The notes beneath the pieces are model-generated. The model was not told the origin of the DNA, did not search any database, and saw nothing but the letters and a program-made list of their open reading frames with translations. A program made the position numbers and the translations under genes. From contig NC_133105.1 in NCBI RefSeq assembly GCF_022965805.1, forward strand, positions 27,627,208 to 27,691,207: 64,000 bases of DNA. Reading direction: 5' to 3'. Numbering within the stretch: the stretch's first letter is position 1; each line of letters starts with the position of its first letter. Origin of the DNA: Primulina eburnea. Lineage: Eukaryota > Streptophyta > Magnoliopsida > Lamiales > Gesneriaceae. Below are positions 35,381 through 45,155 of this stretch, piece by piece.

Positions 35381-35390
35381 CTATTTATAG
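35381..35390 (-). promoter_or_regulatory. Internal TATA box upstream of C1 ORF3
   Basis: The minus strand reads GCCTATAAATAGGCG. The ORF3 ATG at 35306 is 75 bases downstream, leaving room for a start about 30 bases after the TATA box and a CT/CA-rich leader of about 45 bases. The same CTATAAATAG word is the TATA box of the G4 and 62843 LTRs, and a near copy is in the C1 LTR. Confidence 0.75.
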
Positions 35391-35395
35391 GCCAT

Positions 35396-35740
35396 GTTCG
35401 GACGGTCCGAACATGAGTTCGGAAGGTCCGGAATTTGAACGGAACGGTTATCTGGCAGTAAGTTCGGACGATCCGATTCTCAATCGGACGATCCGATCAT
35501 AGAACGGAGGCTACGAAGCGTAAACGGAGGGTCCGAAGTCTGACAATCAGGCATGGGAAGGCGCGAACATTTAATGACATCGGAAGGAGGTTCGGACGCT
35601 CCGATGTGTGTTCGGATGGTCCGAAGAGTGAATCGGAGGTTCTGGAACCTATGGTCAGGTTCGGACGATCCGAACACGTTCGGTGGATCCGAGGTGAAAC
35701 GGAGCATCCGAATAGGAGCGGTGATTCCGAAGTAGCCAAG
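35396..35740 (-). repeat. Internal palindrome array upstream of C1 ORF3
   Basis: About twelve TTCGGACGNTCCGAA-type repeats, such as TTCGGACGGTCCGAA and TTCGGACGATCCGAT, fill the gap between the end of pol (35902) and the internal TATA box. It is the same motif as in the LTR but with different centres and spacing, so it is not a simple LTR copy. Confidence 0.88.
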
Positions 35741-35901
35741 ATGAGGAACACCTAAAATTTAAAATATTTAGCACATAAATGAATGTTGAGCCATAATTAT
35801 GGATAAATACAATTAATTTGTATTATCCGACATTATAATGCTCACATTAATAATACTCCCCCTCAATTTAACAAATATGTACGAGAGTATTCGACTAGTG
35901 T

Positions 35902-37146
35902 TTACAACTCAATCATGCCAAGTTCACCACGCAAACGAATAAAAGTAGATTCATCTAGTGGTTTTGTAAAAATATCAGCAATTTGATTCTTGGTGTCAAC
36001 ATAGTGAAGTTCAACATCATTTTGCTCAATGTGATCACGAATGAAATGATGTCGAATGTCAATATGTTTAGTACGAGAATGTTGAACTGGATTCTTTGTT
36101 AGACATATGGTGCTTGTATTATCACAAAAGATTGGAATTTTTGAAAAAGTAACACCATAGTCGAGTAATTGATACTTCATCCAAAGAATTTGTGCACAAC
36201 AACTACCGGCAGCCATATACTCGGCCTCGGTCGTTGAAAGTGCAACACAGTTTTGCTTTTTAGAAAACCATGACACCAAGCAATTTCCCAAAAAGAAACA
36301 AGTTCCACTAGTGCTCTTTCTATCCACCTTATATCCTCCAAAGTCGGCATCACAGTAAGCTTTTAAATCGAAAAATGAGTTCTTAGAATACCATAATCCG
36401 AGATTTGGAGTATTTGAAAGATATTTGAAAATGCGTTTTAAGGCGAATAAGTGTGATTCCTTTGGACATGATTGAAATCGTGCACACAAGCAAACACTAA
36501 ACATAATGTCAGGTCTACTAGCAGTCGCATAGAGTAGGGAGCCAATCATGCTACGAAATAACTTTTGGTCAACAGGTTTACCTCCCTCATCTTTGTCGAG
36601 TCTGACTGTCGTGCTCATAGGTGTGGATGAGGCTTTGGAAGACTCCATCCCAAACTTTTTTAGCATATCCTTGATGTACTTCCCTTGGTTGACAAAGAAA
36701 CCATCCTTGCATTGCTTGATTTGGAGACCAAGGAAGTAGTTGAGCTCGCCCATCATGCTCATCTCAAAGTGATCCTGCATAAGCTTAGAAAAATCTCTAC
36801 ACAAGTGTTCATTAGTAGCACCAAAAATAATATCATCTACATATATTTGTACTATCAGCAAATCATTATTTTTAGTCAAGGTAAATAAGGTAATATCAAC
36901 TTTACCTCTACAAAAACCATTAGACAGCAAAAAGGTAGATAATTTCTCATACCAAGCTCTAGGAGCTTGTTTCAAACCATACAAAGCCTTATCAAGTTTA
37001 TACACATAATCAGATAAGTGCACATCTTCAAAACCAATAGGTTGCTCAACATACACTTCTTCTTTCAAATCACCATTAAGAAAAGCACTTTTAACATCCA
37101 TTTGAAACAATTTAAAGTCTCTAGAGCAAGCAAAAGCAAGTAGCAT
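35902..37146 (-). CDS. C1 reverse transcriptase-RNase H
   Basis: The ORF has 414 codons. The RT (RVT_2 type) includes '[13 protein letters not shown]' at about 15-27, '[16 protein letters not shown]' at about 54-69 and the YVDD catalytic box at 102-105. RNase H begins near 260 with 'YCDADFGG' and includes '[10 protein letters not shown]'. '[11 protein letters not shown]' marks the usual C-terminus. It is open to its natural end. Its N-terminal 40 or so residues lie in the same frame upstream of the first Met, across the break at about 37275 from the integrase ORF. Confidence 0.93.
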   Translation of the reverse strand: MLLAFACSRDFKLFQMDVKSAFLNGDLKEEVYVEQPIGFEDVHLSDYVYKLDKALYGLKQAPRAWYEKLSTFLLSNGFCRGKVDITLFTLTKNNDLLIVQIYVDDIIFGATNEHLCRDFSKLMQDHFEMSMMGELNYFLGLQIKQCKDGFFVNQGKYIKDMLKKFGMESSKASSTPMSTTVRLDKDEGGKPVDQKLFRSMIGSLLYATASRPDIMFSVCLCARFQSCPKESHLFALKRIFKYLSNTPNLGLWYSKNSFFDLKAYCDADFGGYKVDRKSTSGTCFFLGNCLVSWFSKKQNCVALSTTEAEYMAAGSCCAQILWMKYQLLDYGVTFSKIPIFCDNTSTICLTKNPVQHSRTKHIDIRHHFIRDHIEQNDVELHYVDTKNQIADIFTKPLDESTFIRLRGELGMIEL

Positions 37147-37265
37147 GCGAATGGATTCTAGTCTAGCAACAGGGGCATAAGTCTCATCATAATCAATTCC
37201 CTCTTCTTGGCTATATCCTTTAGCTACTAGCCTAGCTTTATTTCTAGTGATTGTACCATGCTCAT

Positions 37266-38891
37266 CTAACTGTTTCTAAATACCCATTTAGTTCCTATGA
37301 CAGGTCTATCAGTGGGTCTAGGTACAAGATTCCAAACTTTATTCCTTCTAAATTCATTTAGTTCATCTTGCATAGCAATAATCCAAGAATCATCAAGTAA
37401 AGCTTCTTCTATGTTCTTAGGCTCTATGTGAGAAAGAAAAGCAAGATAATTGCACATATTAGAAGAGCGAGTAGATACTCCCTTCGATGGGCTTCCAATG
37501 ATGAGGTCCATGGGATGATCCTTGTGTGTAGTCCACTCCTTCGGAAGAGGTGCGTCCTCTTGATCTTTAGGAACATCATCTAGGCTTGTGGACTCCAACT
37601 TTTCGCCAAGGATATCTATATCATCATCATCAGAAACAACAGGTCTAGGCAAGCAAGGGTTAGTTTCATCAAATATGACATGAATAGATTCTTCAACTAG
37701 TAAAGTACGTTTATTAAAGACTCTATATGCTTTGCTAGAAGTAGAGTAACCAAGAAAGATACCTTTGTCCGATTTAGCATCAAACTTACCCAGGTTGTCC
37801 TTACCATTGTTGTGGATGAAGCATTTTGATCCAAAAGCGCGGAAGTAAGAAATGTTAGGCTTTCTCCCTCTCCATAGTTCGTATGGAGTTTTCTTGAGAA
37901 TTGGCCTTATTGATACGCGATTGATGATGTAACAAGCAGAACTCATTGCTTCAGCCCAAAAATATTTTGGTAGAGAATGCTCACATAGCATGGTCCTTGC
38001 AATCTCTACTAGGGTCCTATTCTTCCTCTCAACGACACCGTTTTGTTGAGGAGTTTTAGGACAAGAAAAGTTGTGACCAATGCCTTTGCTTTGACAAAAA
38101 ATTGAAAAATTTTCATTTTGAAATTCCGTTCCGTGGTCACTACGGATTTGTTTGATCAAAAGATTTTTCTCATTTTCAACCTTTTTGACAAAAATTTTGA
38201 AATGATCAAAGGCATCATTTTTGTGGGCTAAAAACAATGTCCAAGTAAAACGTGAAAAATCATCTACAATGACAAAAGCATAAGATTTTCCTCCTAGACT
38301 AGTTGTCCTCGAGGGACCACATAAATCTAGGTGAAGTAATTCAAGGGGCATAGAAGTGGATACAAAATTTTTATTTTTGAAAGATTCCTTTGTGTGTTTA
38401 CCAAGTTGACAAGCATCACAAAAAGAATCTAATTTTAAATTCAGCTTTGGCATTCCGGAAACTAGGTCAAGTTTTAAAAGTTTTTCTATGGTGCTCATCC
38501 CAACATGACCAAGTCGTCTATGCCAAAGAATGTTGTCATCAACATTTAATGTTACAAGGCTTTTTATTTTTGAAAAAGATGAAATCTTTAAATCGACCTT
38601 GTAAACATTTTCACTTCTATAACCTTTGAAACTAATGGTTTTGTCAGTTGTGAGTGATACAGTGCAATCGTGTGGTGTGAATTTGACTTCATAACCCCTA
38701 TCGCACAATTGACTAATGCTTAGGAGGTTATGTTTAAGCCCTTTCACAAGAAGTACATCATCAATAATAGTAGAGTTAGATATACCTATTGAGCTGATGC
38801 CTTCTATGATCCCTTTGCTGTTGTCTCCGAAGGTCACCGATCCCTTTTCTTTTGGTCGAATGGATTGTAGCAGCTTCTTTTCTCCCGTCAT
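37266..38891 (-). CDS. C1 protease end, integrase and linker
   Basis: The ORF has 541 codons. The protease active site DSG is encoded in this frame just upstream of the first Met. Pre-integrase HHCC: H124, H129, C158, C161. Integrase core: D189, D252 and E288, again with 35 residues between the last two. '[17 protein letters not shown]' near 380 marks the C-terminal integrase block, and the RT linker ends '[10 protein letters not shown]' at a stop caused by a one-base loss near 37275. The ORF overlaps the gag stop by ATGA, but protease lies in the -1 frame relative to gag over only about 65 bases. Confidence 0.92.
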   Translation of the reverse strand: MTGEKKLLQSIRPKEKGSVTFGDNSKGIIEGISSIGISNSTIIDDVLLVKGLKHNLLSISQLCDRGYEVKFTPHDCTVSLTTDKTISFKGYRSENVYKVDLKISSFSKIKSLVTLNVDDNILWHRRLGHVGMSTIEKLLKLDLVSGMPKLNLKLDSFCDACQLGKHTKESFKNKNFVSTSMPLELLHLDLCGPSRTTSLGGKSYAFVIVDDFSRFTWTLFLAHKNDAFDHFKIFVKKVENEKNLLIKQIRSDHGTEFQNENFSIFCQSKGIGHNFSCPKTPQQNGVVERKNRTLVEIARTMLCEHSLPKYFWAEAMSSACYIINRVSIRPILKKTPYELWRGRKPNISYFRAFGSKCFIHNNGKDNLGKFDAKSDKGIFLGYSTSSKAYRVFNKRTLLVEESIHVIFDETNPCLPRPVVSDDDDIDILGEKLESTSLDDVPKDQEDAPLPKEWTTHKDHPMDLIIGSPSKGVSTRSSNMCNYLAFLSHIEPKNIEEALLDDSWIIAMQDELNEFRRNKVWNLVPRPTDRPVIGTKWVFRNS

Positions 38892-40438
38892 GTGTCGAGA
38901 GCATCCACTGTCAAGATACCAAGTGCTCGATGACTTGTCTCCCCTTTGTCCCTACAAGGTTGAGATACAGTTTGATAGTTGGTACCCGTTTCTTTGGGTC
39001 CTTTGGGGTTAGTAGTAGTTGGGGATTTGGGGATCCATTTCCAATAACTATTCTTGTTGTGTTGGTGTCTAAGTTTCTTGCATTTAGGTCTTATGTGGCC
39101 TATCTTACAACAGTAAGTGCATGTTGGTGGTGTTCTTGGTTTTGCCTTTGCGATAAGACTAGCGAAGTTGACTGATTTCTTTTCATATCCTAGACCTCCT
39201 TTGTCGAAGTTACACCTTTGCATGCTCAAGAGGTTTTCTAGTTTACCGCTACTCACATTGAACTTGTTGAAGGCTTTCTCTAAGTCTCTTAGGTTTGTCT
39301 TAAGCTTAGTGTTGTCATGCATCCTAGCTTCTAGTTCAGTTTTAAGTTGCTTATTCTCATTTCTAAGTGACTTAGCCTTATTGTACATACTAGTGTAAGC
39401 GGAGAGTAATTCATCGTAAGAGGGTACCTCGTCGTCATCCGAGTCGGTCAGATGATCTTCCTTTGCCATGAAGCATAGGGTAGACTCCTCTTCGTTGTCG
39501 CTGTCGCTCCACGTGGCTAGAAGGGCCTTTTTCTTGTCTTTGCCGGCCTTCTTCTTGGAGGGACATTCGTTTGCATAGTGACCCTTTTGTTGACAGTTGT
39601 AGCAGGTCACTTCCTTCTCAAACTTTTTGTCTTTCTTGTTGAAGTTGGAACTCCGCATGAATCTTTTGAACTTTCTAGTGAGGAGTGCCATTTCTTCATC
39701 GTCGCTATCTTCAAGTTGACTGGTCAAGGCGATCCCTTTCGCCTTTACTTTATCGTCATCTTTCTTTGTCTCCTTCCGGGTAGATACTTCAAGTTCATGG
39801 GTCTTTAGGGTCCCATGAAGTTGATCAAGGTCGTAGGATGCCGCATCTCCCTTGTTGGATTCAATGATAGCCGTGCGCTTTGCATCCCATTCCACCGGTA
39901 ATGCTCGAAGGGCTCTCCTCCACACTTGTTTAGTTGGGTAGTTCTCACCAAGTTGGGCAAGCTCATTGATGATTTGGGTGAGCCGCCGGAACATGGTATC
40001 GATATCCTCCTTGGGTTCCATCTCAAAGGTCTCGTACTTGAGTTGGAGAAGGTCTATCTTCGTTTCTTTGACTTGATTGGTTCCCTCGTGGCAAATCTCC
40101 AATTTGTCCCAAATCTCTTTGGCGGAGGTACAAGCCGAGATTCGGTTGTATTCATTCATATCTAGAGAACAATGAAGAATATTCATAGCTTTAGCATTTT
40201 GAGAGATAAGTTTCATATCGTCCTTGGTAAAGTCATCCATTCCCTTAGGAATTTCCTTATTATCCACCGTTTTCATGGGGATATAGGGACCTTTCACCGT
40301 TATTTTCCAAAGGTCGTAATCGACGGATTGGATGTATAGAGATATTCTATTTTTCCAATATCCGTAATTAGTACCATTGAAAAGAGGGGGACGATTTGTG
40401 GATTGTCCTTGGGCATACTCGCTTGCTAGATTGGCCAT
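38888..40438 (-). CDS. C1 Gag
   Basis: The ORF has 516 codons. N-terminal copia Gag domain about 15-220 ('PLFNGTNYGYWKNRI', 'LALPVEW'-like 'ALRALPVEWDAKRTAI'), a basic region, first zinc knuckle CYNCQQKGHYANEC (C279-C292), an acidic stretch and a coiled coil about 350-405, then a second zinc knuckle CTYCCKIGHIRPKC (C440-C453). Two knuckles separated by a coiled coil and a length over 500 fit Sirevirus-like Gag. The ATG is only 36 bases after the LTR, so the leader outside the LTR is very short. It is expected to assemble virus-like particles in the cytoplasm. The ORF looks intact. Confidence 0.93.
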   Translation of the reverse strand: MANLASEYAQGQSTNRPPLFNGTNYGYWKNRISLYIQSVDYDLWKITVKGPYIPMKTVDNKEIPKGMDDFTKDDMKLISQNAKAMNILHCSLDMNEYNRISACTSAKEIWDKLEICHEGTNQVKETKIDLLQLKYETFEMEPKEDIDTMFRRLTQIINELAQLGENYPTKQVWRRALRALPVEWDAKRTAIIESNKGDAASYDLDQLHGTLKTHELEVSTRKETKKDDDKVKAKGIALTSQLEDSDDEEMALLTRKFKRFMRSSNFNKKDKKFEKEVTCYNCQQKGHYANECPSKKKAGKDKKKALLATWSDSDNEEESTLCFMAKEDHLTDSDDDEVPSYDELLSAYTSMYNKAKSLRNENKQLKTELEARMHDNTKLKTNLRDLEKAFNKFNVSSGKLENLLSMQRCNFDKGGLGYEKKSVNFASLIAKAKPRTPPTCTYCCKIGHIRPKCKKLRHQHNKNSYWKWIPKSPTTTNPKGPKETGTNYQTVSQPCRDKGETSHRALGILTVDALDT

Positions 40439-40460
40439 TTAAAAGATTTTGAAAAACCTT

Positions 40461-40472
40461 GCTCTGATACCA
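40461..40472 (-). other. C1 primer-binding site
   Basis: The minus strand reads TGGTATCAGAGC, two bases after the LTR edge at 40475. Confidence 0.95.
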
Positions 40473-40474
40473 CT

Positions 40475-41627
40475 TGAAGAACCTAAAGGGGGGGTGAATA
40501 GGTTCTTTTAGGCCCTTTAGCGTTTTTAAAACGAGTTTGCAAAAAATTGCAAGCGGAAGACTTGAGGGACAATCACAAATAAAATGAATGCGTAAAGTAA
40601 GTGCGTAAAATAAATGCGTAGTAAAGTAAATGCGTAAAGTAAAGAGGGATAGAGATGTTTATGGAAGTTCGACGAAGAATCGTCTACGTCTCCCCTTCTC
40701 GATGAGGATCGAGGTATCACTATATCGACTTGGCTTTAGGAGCTCCAAGCTAGCTTTTACAACCACGCCTCGATGCGTCTACTTGGCCTTGAGGGCTCCA
40801 AGGATAGCCACGAACTTTACAACCCACTCGAGAGTATTACTTTCACTCTTTTTCTACAACTCTTTTGATATTACAACTCTTTTAATCAACGCACACAAGA
40901 GATAGTAGAAAGCTTTGTAAGAGACAAGAGAGAGTGGAGTGGATGTTTTAAAATGCATCCTCAAAGGCCTATTTATACTAGTCTTGGACGCCAAGGTTCG
41001 GATCTTCTGTTTATGCTTCGGAACGTCCGATGTGATTGAAATCAATTTCCGTAATTTTGGGATGACTTCGGATCGTCCGTTCTTGACTTCGTAGGGTCCG
41101 AACATGTGCTTCGGAGGAACCGATCAAACTTCGTATCTTCCGAACAGTTCTTTCAGACAGTGTATGCACAGCTTCGGAAGGTCCGAACTCCAGTTCGTAC
41201 CGTCCGAACATTCCCGCGTTTCCGGAGATTTGAAATCTTCAACACTTCGTAGCGTCCGATCATGTCTTCGTAGCGTCCGAAATCTTACTCGATCAATCAG
41301 TCATATCAATTTGTCTCCGCATTGAAGTGATTTGATTGCTTGTGTTCGGAACGTCCGATCACGTCTTCGGAACGTCCGAACGCTCTCCTCGCAGCTTCCG
41401 AACAGCTTCTATTTTGCTTCTGATTTGCAATATTTCGGAACGTCCGAACAACATTTCGGATCTTCCGAACGTCACTTTGTTCTTAATTTCCTGCATGCCT
41501 CAATATAAAACATTAGTACATTTTTAAGCCAAGTTTTGGTATCATCAAAACAAAAACTTTGGGATATGTTACAGCATTAAAAACATTAATCTCATCCTCG
41601 AGATTTGTATGCGTTTAAGGCGTAACA
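40475..41627 (-). repeat. C1 5' LTR (1153 bp)
   Basis: It is identical by eye to the 3' LTR at a constant offset of 7899. It is followed by the TATAT duplication and the resumed G2 LTR. Confidence 0.97.
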
Positions 41628-42373
41628 TATATTAATCGTATCTGATTCTTTCATTATCACATTTTCAGAACATGTCAAAACGTAACAAAACTTACGTCCT
41701 GTTGTAGCTCTCGTCGATAGAAACACAGTGCTGTACTCGAATTCAAAATCTGACGGACAGATCTTCACCACGTCAATTTAAAAGCTTCGAAGGAATATAA
41801 AGCTTTTCCTCAGCCTTATCGTTTCTTTTTCCTCTTCTGAAATCGAATTTGTATGTGTATATATATACACTTTCACGCATGTAAGGCAAGTGGCTAAATT
41901 TGCATACTGCACGTCTCACCGCGTGTGCGCTCACTCTGCACCACGGGTGCGCTGAGCGTACTGGTCAATATCGTACAATTCAGAACACACGACCGCAGGT
42001 GCTCTATGTTTTTCACCGCGGGTGCGGTCCTGTCTCGGTGTATTTACCGCGGGTGCGGTCCTGTTCTCACCGCGAGTGCGCTGCCTCTACTGTACCAACA
42101 CGTAAAATTTCAGAAAGACGATCGCGGGTGCGCTTATTCTTGTACCGCGGGTGCGCTCACCTTACTGCCTCCACACCGCGGGTGCGGTAGTTTTGTTGGC
42201 GCGGGTGTGATGTCACTTTGCCATTACACTCAAATTGCAATATTGCTTCTCCATGTATGCTCTTTCATTCCCCTATTCAGAATACATGATACCTCACAAG
42301 TATTAAACTAAACCCTCGGGCATCACATCACTTCATAATTTTGTTTTACCAACCTAAAATCTCGGGCATTACA
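41628..42373 (-). repeat. G2 5' LTR, segment 3 of 3 (U3 with TATA box and array)
   Basis: It resumes after C1 and ends TCGGGCATTACA. A TATA box, GTATATATATACAC, lies at about 41858-41872. In element sense it follows an array of about ten CCGCGGGTGCG-type repeats at 41917-42210. The upstream 100 bases are not repetitive. It pairs with 14465-14960. Confidence 0.9.
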
Positions 42374-42425
42374 GTACATGATATTTATTGAATTCTGATA
42401 AACTAATACAGTTTATGATTTGCAG

Positions 42426-42514
42426 AAGCTATTGCTGAACCGAGTTTCTTGATTTTTGTGGCTCAAGAGGAGCATGTGAAGTTTGTATTCAAGCAGATGC
42501 ACGACGACCTCTAG
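42426..42514 (+). pseudogene. Candidate terminal exon of a host gene (isolated)
   Basis: An acceptor-like TATGATTTGCAG ends at 42425. From 42428 a frame encodes 'AIAEPSFLIFVAQEEHVKFV' and then 'FKQMHDDL' before TAG at 42512. The composition is typical of a real exon and unlike the surrounding transposons, and the upstream 50 bases are AT-rich and intron-like. I do not recognise the protein. No matching upstream exon is visible; G2 sits directly upstream. It may be the stranded 3' end of a gene split by G2 or a captured fragment, hence the pseudogene label. Confidence 0.45.
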
Positions 42515-43699
42515 ATACAGAAATGCGTGCTTAGTATTTGCTATCTATCTTGGCGGGATTGTCAGTCTACTGTTTAGCTTATCTCGAATCCTAGTTTTTT
42601 TGTATAATAATTTAACGTTGGATGTGTGGAACTTTGTGGTGTTGCCTTACAATCGAACATTTTGCTTATTTTCCTGCTGTGGATCATGCTTCAGTGGAGC
42701 CTAATATTCAAATTTCAATGGTTGGTTATTCATAACAAGCATAACTTGTTATGTGTTTATATTTTCTTTGTGTTTTTTCTAAAAAATTATCTTATTATTA
42801 ATTCGTCAAATTTTAAATTTATATAAATGAATATCTCATCTTGTTTGCACAATATTTTCTGGATTGCGGGCATGCCAGATGTAAGATGTATCAATTTGTG
42901 TAAAAAATCTAACTTCTAAAAGTTTAAATGTAGGAACCGAATTTTATTGTAAGTTCTACTCTCCTAAAAAATATTACGTTAAAAACAAAAGAAAATAGTC
43001 TATAAATTGAAAACATAAATTATCAACTTAATTTTTGTATTAAAAATGTAGGAATTTAGCAAGCATAAAAATATATTAAATTTGCAAAAAAGTTGGAAAC
43101 TGGAATAAAACTGAAAAACATATCTAGAATTAAAAATGAATTTGCTTGAACTGATGTATGTAATTTTTGTTGAGAGTTTGCAAGAGTTGTGATGTTGAGT
43201 TCTCTTCTGCGTTCCTGACGATTCTTTATTTTTCTTTAAACTTCGGGGACTGTTCTCTCACTCTCCTTACTGCCCATTATCTTTTCCACAATCTCTTCCA
43301 TTATCCACAATCTACCCGACTTACTCAAACTATTTTCTTCTCGCTATTCTCAAATTTCTAGGCTTGTACTTCAATTAATTTTTGGTAAAAACAAAAGTCC
43401 CTGGCATTTGGCCCATTGGACCAAAATTTTTGTATTTAAATTCATATCTTGTCTTCAACTCACCCACTTTCAATATGAGTTCCATTAATTAATTCAAAAG
43501 TCCGTATATAAATCTATATCCACTTTACATACTTACAACCATCATACTCATTAATTAATTCAAAAGTCTCTTATATGTTTTCTTCATCTCTTCATATTTC
43601 CTGACAAAATGGATATGCAACACATGCCAAAGTTCCATCTAATTTCCTTACTCATTCACTTTCCATTCACACACTGAAAATCGTAGTTAGATCGAAGCA
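42515..43699. other. Unassigned AT-rich sequence
   Basis: I see no ORF with protein-like composition and no LTR signature. The first 200 bases could be the 3' untranslated region of the exon just upstream. A 19-base word ATTAATTAATTCAAAAGTC is repeated at about 43487 and 43550, with a TATATAAAT between them. The rest is unremarkable. Confidence 0.5.
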
Positions 43700-44409
43700 A
43701 GGTGATCTCTGTGTATTTTGTTGGCAGAACTTCGTCAGAAAGCTCACCAGAGAATCTTAAATGCCGACTGGAAGATGGCTGAAAACAAAGGAAAAACATG
43801 GACTTCAACTATGAACACTAATCCACAAAGAGCATCCAAGAATCAGAGCCAAAATTTTACCTGAAAAAGAAGGAGAAGTGGCATGTAGAACCAGCCATAA
43901 TAACAGTTTCCATCTAGTTGAATCATTGCTTAAAAATTCTGATTTATTACTTGAATCGAAGCTTAGGATATTAGGAACACAACCCTTCAAGAATTTTTGA
44001 GTTTCGACATCAGACGAAGAAGTTATGACGATTCTACAACAGCTGCTACAGTGGTGACGGGAATTTGGGGTTGGAAATGGTTTCTTCGTTTTTCTTTCTT
44101 CTTCCTTTTTCCTTCTATCTCTATATAAGGTAAGTTTGGGAGTGTATGTATATGTATATAATATAAAGCAATTTAATTTAAAAGAATAGTAACTCATGCC
44201 CTTTTTTATCCCAGTTTTGCAATTATGTAGCTCTCGTGTATTATTTAAACTTCAGATATATTTTATATCCTATTAACTACGATATTCTAAAATACATATT
44301 TTTAACAAACTTTCAAAATTTATTTGACATAAATAATTATTATAACTTACAACTCAATAATTATTCTAATTATGCCAAATTAGCGGATAATATATTTTAG
44401 GGCCTTACA
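43700..44409 (-). repeat. Probable gypsy-type LTR fragment (U3-R)
   Basis: In minus sense it begins TGTAAGGCCC at 44409, like the TGTAAGGTCC start of G3, inside the ORF3 of S2. It has a TATA box CCTTATATAG at 44121-44130 and a pyrimidine-poor leader. The left boundary is not visible. An ORF on this strand (44197-43805) starts before the TATA box and looks fortuitous. Confidence 0.45.
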
Positions 44410-44708
44410 ATTCCTTTCATTATGGCAGTCATGACGTTAAACTTTTCCAACGTCAAGGACGCAAAGGAACCAGCCTTGGCCAAGATGCCCTTGGCAGCAA
44501 TATCTGCCAGCAACTGATATTCTGGCTTCAGTTCTCTTTTGGCATCTGAAACTTTAATCAGTTGCCCACTTGTAGAAAGAAGGATTTGCATTTCTTCAAT
44601 GTCAGTAGTAGCCACTTCAGAAAAGCTTGAGATTCCTTCAGCTGGTAGTTGAAAGAGATTGCTGAGAAATGCTTCATCAATAAGTTTCGAGTGATTGTTG
44701 ACTATCAT
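44410..44708 (-). pseudogene. S2 third ORF fragment, homologous to S1 ORF3
   Basis: About 100 codons: 'AFLSNLFQLPAEGISSF' and 'ELKPEYQLLADIAAKGILAK' match S1 ORF3 codons from 6020 onward. It lacks the N-terminus (no coding signal in 44709-45155) and is cut at 44410 by the LTR fragment. Roughly four-fifths of the protein, including the coiled coil, is absent. Confidence 0.82.
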
Positions 44709-45155
44709 TTGAATCTTAACATCATAAGGAAGTAATTTGGTCTAGAAATTTTAGAGAGATGAAATTTTAGAAACCTTAAAGTGAAATATGAGAAAGGTAG
44801 TTTCTAAATATGTATCGTGACTTTTCAAATTTCGGACACATGTCAGTTTGTGAGTAGTTTGACCATAATTGTAGGTAATTTAACCGTTTTAATTTATTTG
44901 AGAAATTGAAATCAGGCAGTTACACAAAAACGAGATTGAGATTTAAAATTTGAATAATTTAAATTAACAAGTCTCAATGAATCACGATTTTCATTAAAGA
45001 ACAGAATCGAATTAAAGTTAGTCAACCGATTTGATAAGATCAGTTGATTTAGGTACTGACTGATCAGTTTGAAACTGACTTAATTTAGTTCATGAACAAC
45101 CGACATTTGTCTTATCATTTAACTCATAAAATCCAACGTTCCTTTAAATTAAGCA

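Larger units (their letters stand above)
32576..41627 (-). mobile_element. C1: complete Sirevirus-type Ty1/copia element (9052 bp)
   Basis: TATAT is duplicated at 32571-32575 and 41628-41632. LTRs of 1153 bp show no difference by eye, and all their small ORFs translate identically. In element sense: LTR, PBS, gag, integrase, RT-RNase H, a TATA box with palindrome array, a third ORF, polypurine tract and LTR. The order integrase before RT defines Ty1/copia. A large gag with two zinc knuckles and an ORF 3' of pol point to the Sirevirus group. Despite the very recent insertion, one frame break each is seen between gag and protease, before RT, and within ORF3. Confidence 0.95.
14465..42373 (-). 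mobile_element. G2: old Ty3/gypsy element, host of two nested insertions
   Basis: In element sense: 5' LTR (42373 to 18817, interrupted by G3 and C1), PBS at 18814, decayed gag and pol (18497-14979), polypurine tract and the U3 part of the 3' LTR (14960-14465). The two U3 copies (14465-14960 and 41877-42373) align end to end with roughly 25 differences in 495 bases by eye, so they are an LTR pair about 5% apart. Removing G3 and C1 leaves a 5' LTR of about 2.3 kb. The right flank is GTACA. The left duplication cannot be checked because the 3' LTR is truncated. Confidence 0.85.

Noticed and set aside
43805..44197. 130-codon minus-strand ORF
   Set aside because: It begins upstream of a TATA box and runs through an LTR-like leader with low-complexity Lys/Glu and Ser stretches. 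No homologous copy or domain is recognised.
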